Assembly (NCBI GenBank): GCA_026713245.1
Contig: JAPOOU010000044.1
Coordinates: 1-54,405, forward strand
Source of the DNA: Chloroflexota bacterium
GTDB lineage: Bacteria > Chloroflexota > Anaerolineae > Aggregatilineales > Phototrophicaceae
Reading direction: 5' to 3'
Length of the DNA: 54,405 bases
In this document: piece by piece, positions 54,272 to 54,405 of the stretch
Position numbering within the stretch: the first letter of the stretch is position 1
Layout: each line of letters starts with the position of its first letter
Translations under genes and position numbers: made by a program
The notes under the pieces: generated by a model
The model's input: the letters and a program-made list of their open reading frames with translations, nothing else
The model's database searches: none
What the model was told of the DNA's origin: nothing

Positions 54272-54307
54272 AGTCTGTTGAAATACTAACTTGAGCCTCG
54301 CCCCAAA

Positions 54308-54332
54308 CCCCTCTCCCATAAAGGGAGAGGGG
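54308..54332. repeat. CCCCTCTCCC-ATAAA-GGGAGAGGGG hairpin
   Basis: Perfect 10-bp arms with a 5-base loop, 146 bases after the last ABC gene. A segment from 54381, GGCTGAGGAGCGGACA, repeats 45385-45400 exactly. The hairpin may end transcription of the operon, though there is no T-run. Confidence 0.75.
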
Positions 54333-54405
54333 GCTTAAAGGGCTCAATACGGGTCACAAGTCTCCCCTTCTCCCCTTGTGGGCTGAGGAGCGGACAGTTT
54401 TCGCC

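Overview
The window reads as chromosomal DNA of an uncultured bacterium. My best guess is the phylum Chloroflexota, near Anaerolineae. This rests on the Thr/Pro-rich (PTPTAT-type) linker of a surface protein, twin-arginine sugar-binding proteins, BMP-type ABC systems, secreted SH3 and cysteine-module proteins, and the dense GTAGGGGCGAC and CACCGAGGACACCGAG intergenic repeats. I inferred this from gene content alone. I see no rRNA, tRNA, CRISPR array, transposase or integrase.

Layout. 1-706: repeat-rich DNA with no gene. 707-2065: hisB-hisN (histidine). 2382-6648, minus: a short-chain dehydrogenase, a secreted SH3/cysteine-repeat protein with a HExxH motif, and glgX. 6793-12703, plus: a complete BMP-type (nucleoside-like) ABC importer with two tandem binding proteins. 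12710-15581, minus: three DUF4230-like membrane-anchored proteins and a 59-residue membrane protein. 15683-16636: a PlsC-like acyltransferase. 17473-19606: a Wzm/Wzt-type polysaccharide exporter. 19887-20771: a phosphotransferase with a promoter so close to its ATG that the mRNA should be leaderless. 20751-27641, minus: menF-menD-menB-menE-menH (menaquinone), split between menF and menD by a GxxExxY gene lying inside inverted repeats; a TetR regulator with a palindromic operator precedes it. 28558-31499: small membrane proteins, a cytosine-deaminase-like gene and a 5'-truncated duplicate of it 2 kb away. 31544-38986, minus: one long catabolic operon of sugar ABC importer (binding protein, two permeases), GH116 glycosidase, glycosylasparaginase-type hydrolase and AhpD-like protein. 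39077-41979: alpha-carbonic anhydrase and, divergently, acetyl-CoA synthetase. 42073-43917: a lone DUF262/DUF1524 protein. 44037-48842: a second sugar ABC importer ending in a sulfatase. 49085-54161: a second BMP-type ABC system whose two permeases are both much longer than usual and which has no binding protein in the window. 54162-54405: repeats.

Working together, the genes describe a scavenging heterotroph. Two carbohydrate importers are linked to enzymes that trim glycosides, N-linked glycan-asparagine or sulfate esters. Two BMP importers and a cytosine-deaminase-like enzyme suit salvage of nucleosides and bases. Menaquinone synthesis implies a respiratory chain, and acetate can enter metabolism through Acs.

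The most unusual structures are the GxxExxY unit bounded by inverted repeats, dispersed palindromes that have entered or extended reading frames, the roughly 300-residue insert in a BMP-type permease, the DUF4230 cluster, and the four-module cysteine-repeat protein with a metallopeptidase-like C-terminus. Several natural gene starts differ from the longest open frame. I set them by ribosome-binding sites and promoters, as explained in each entry.
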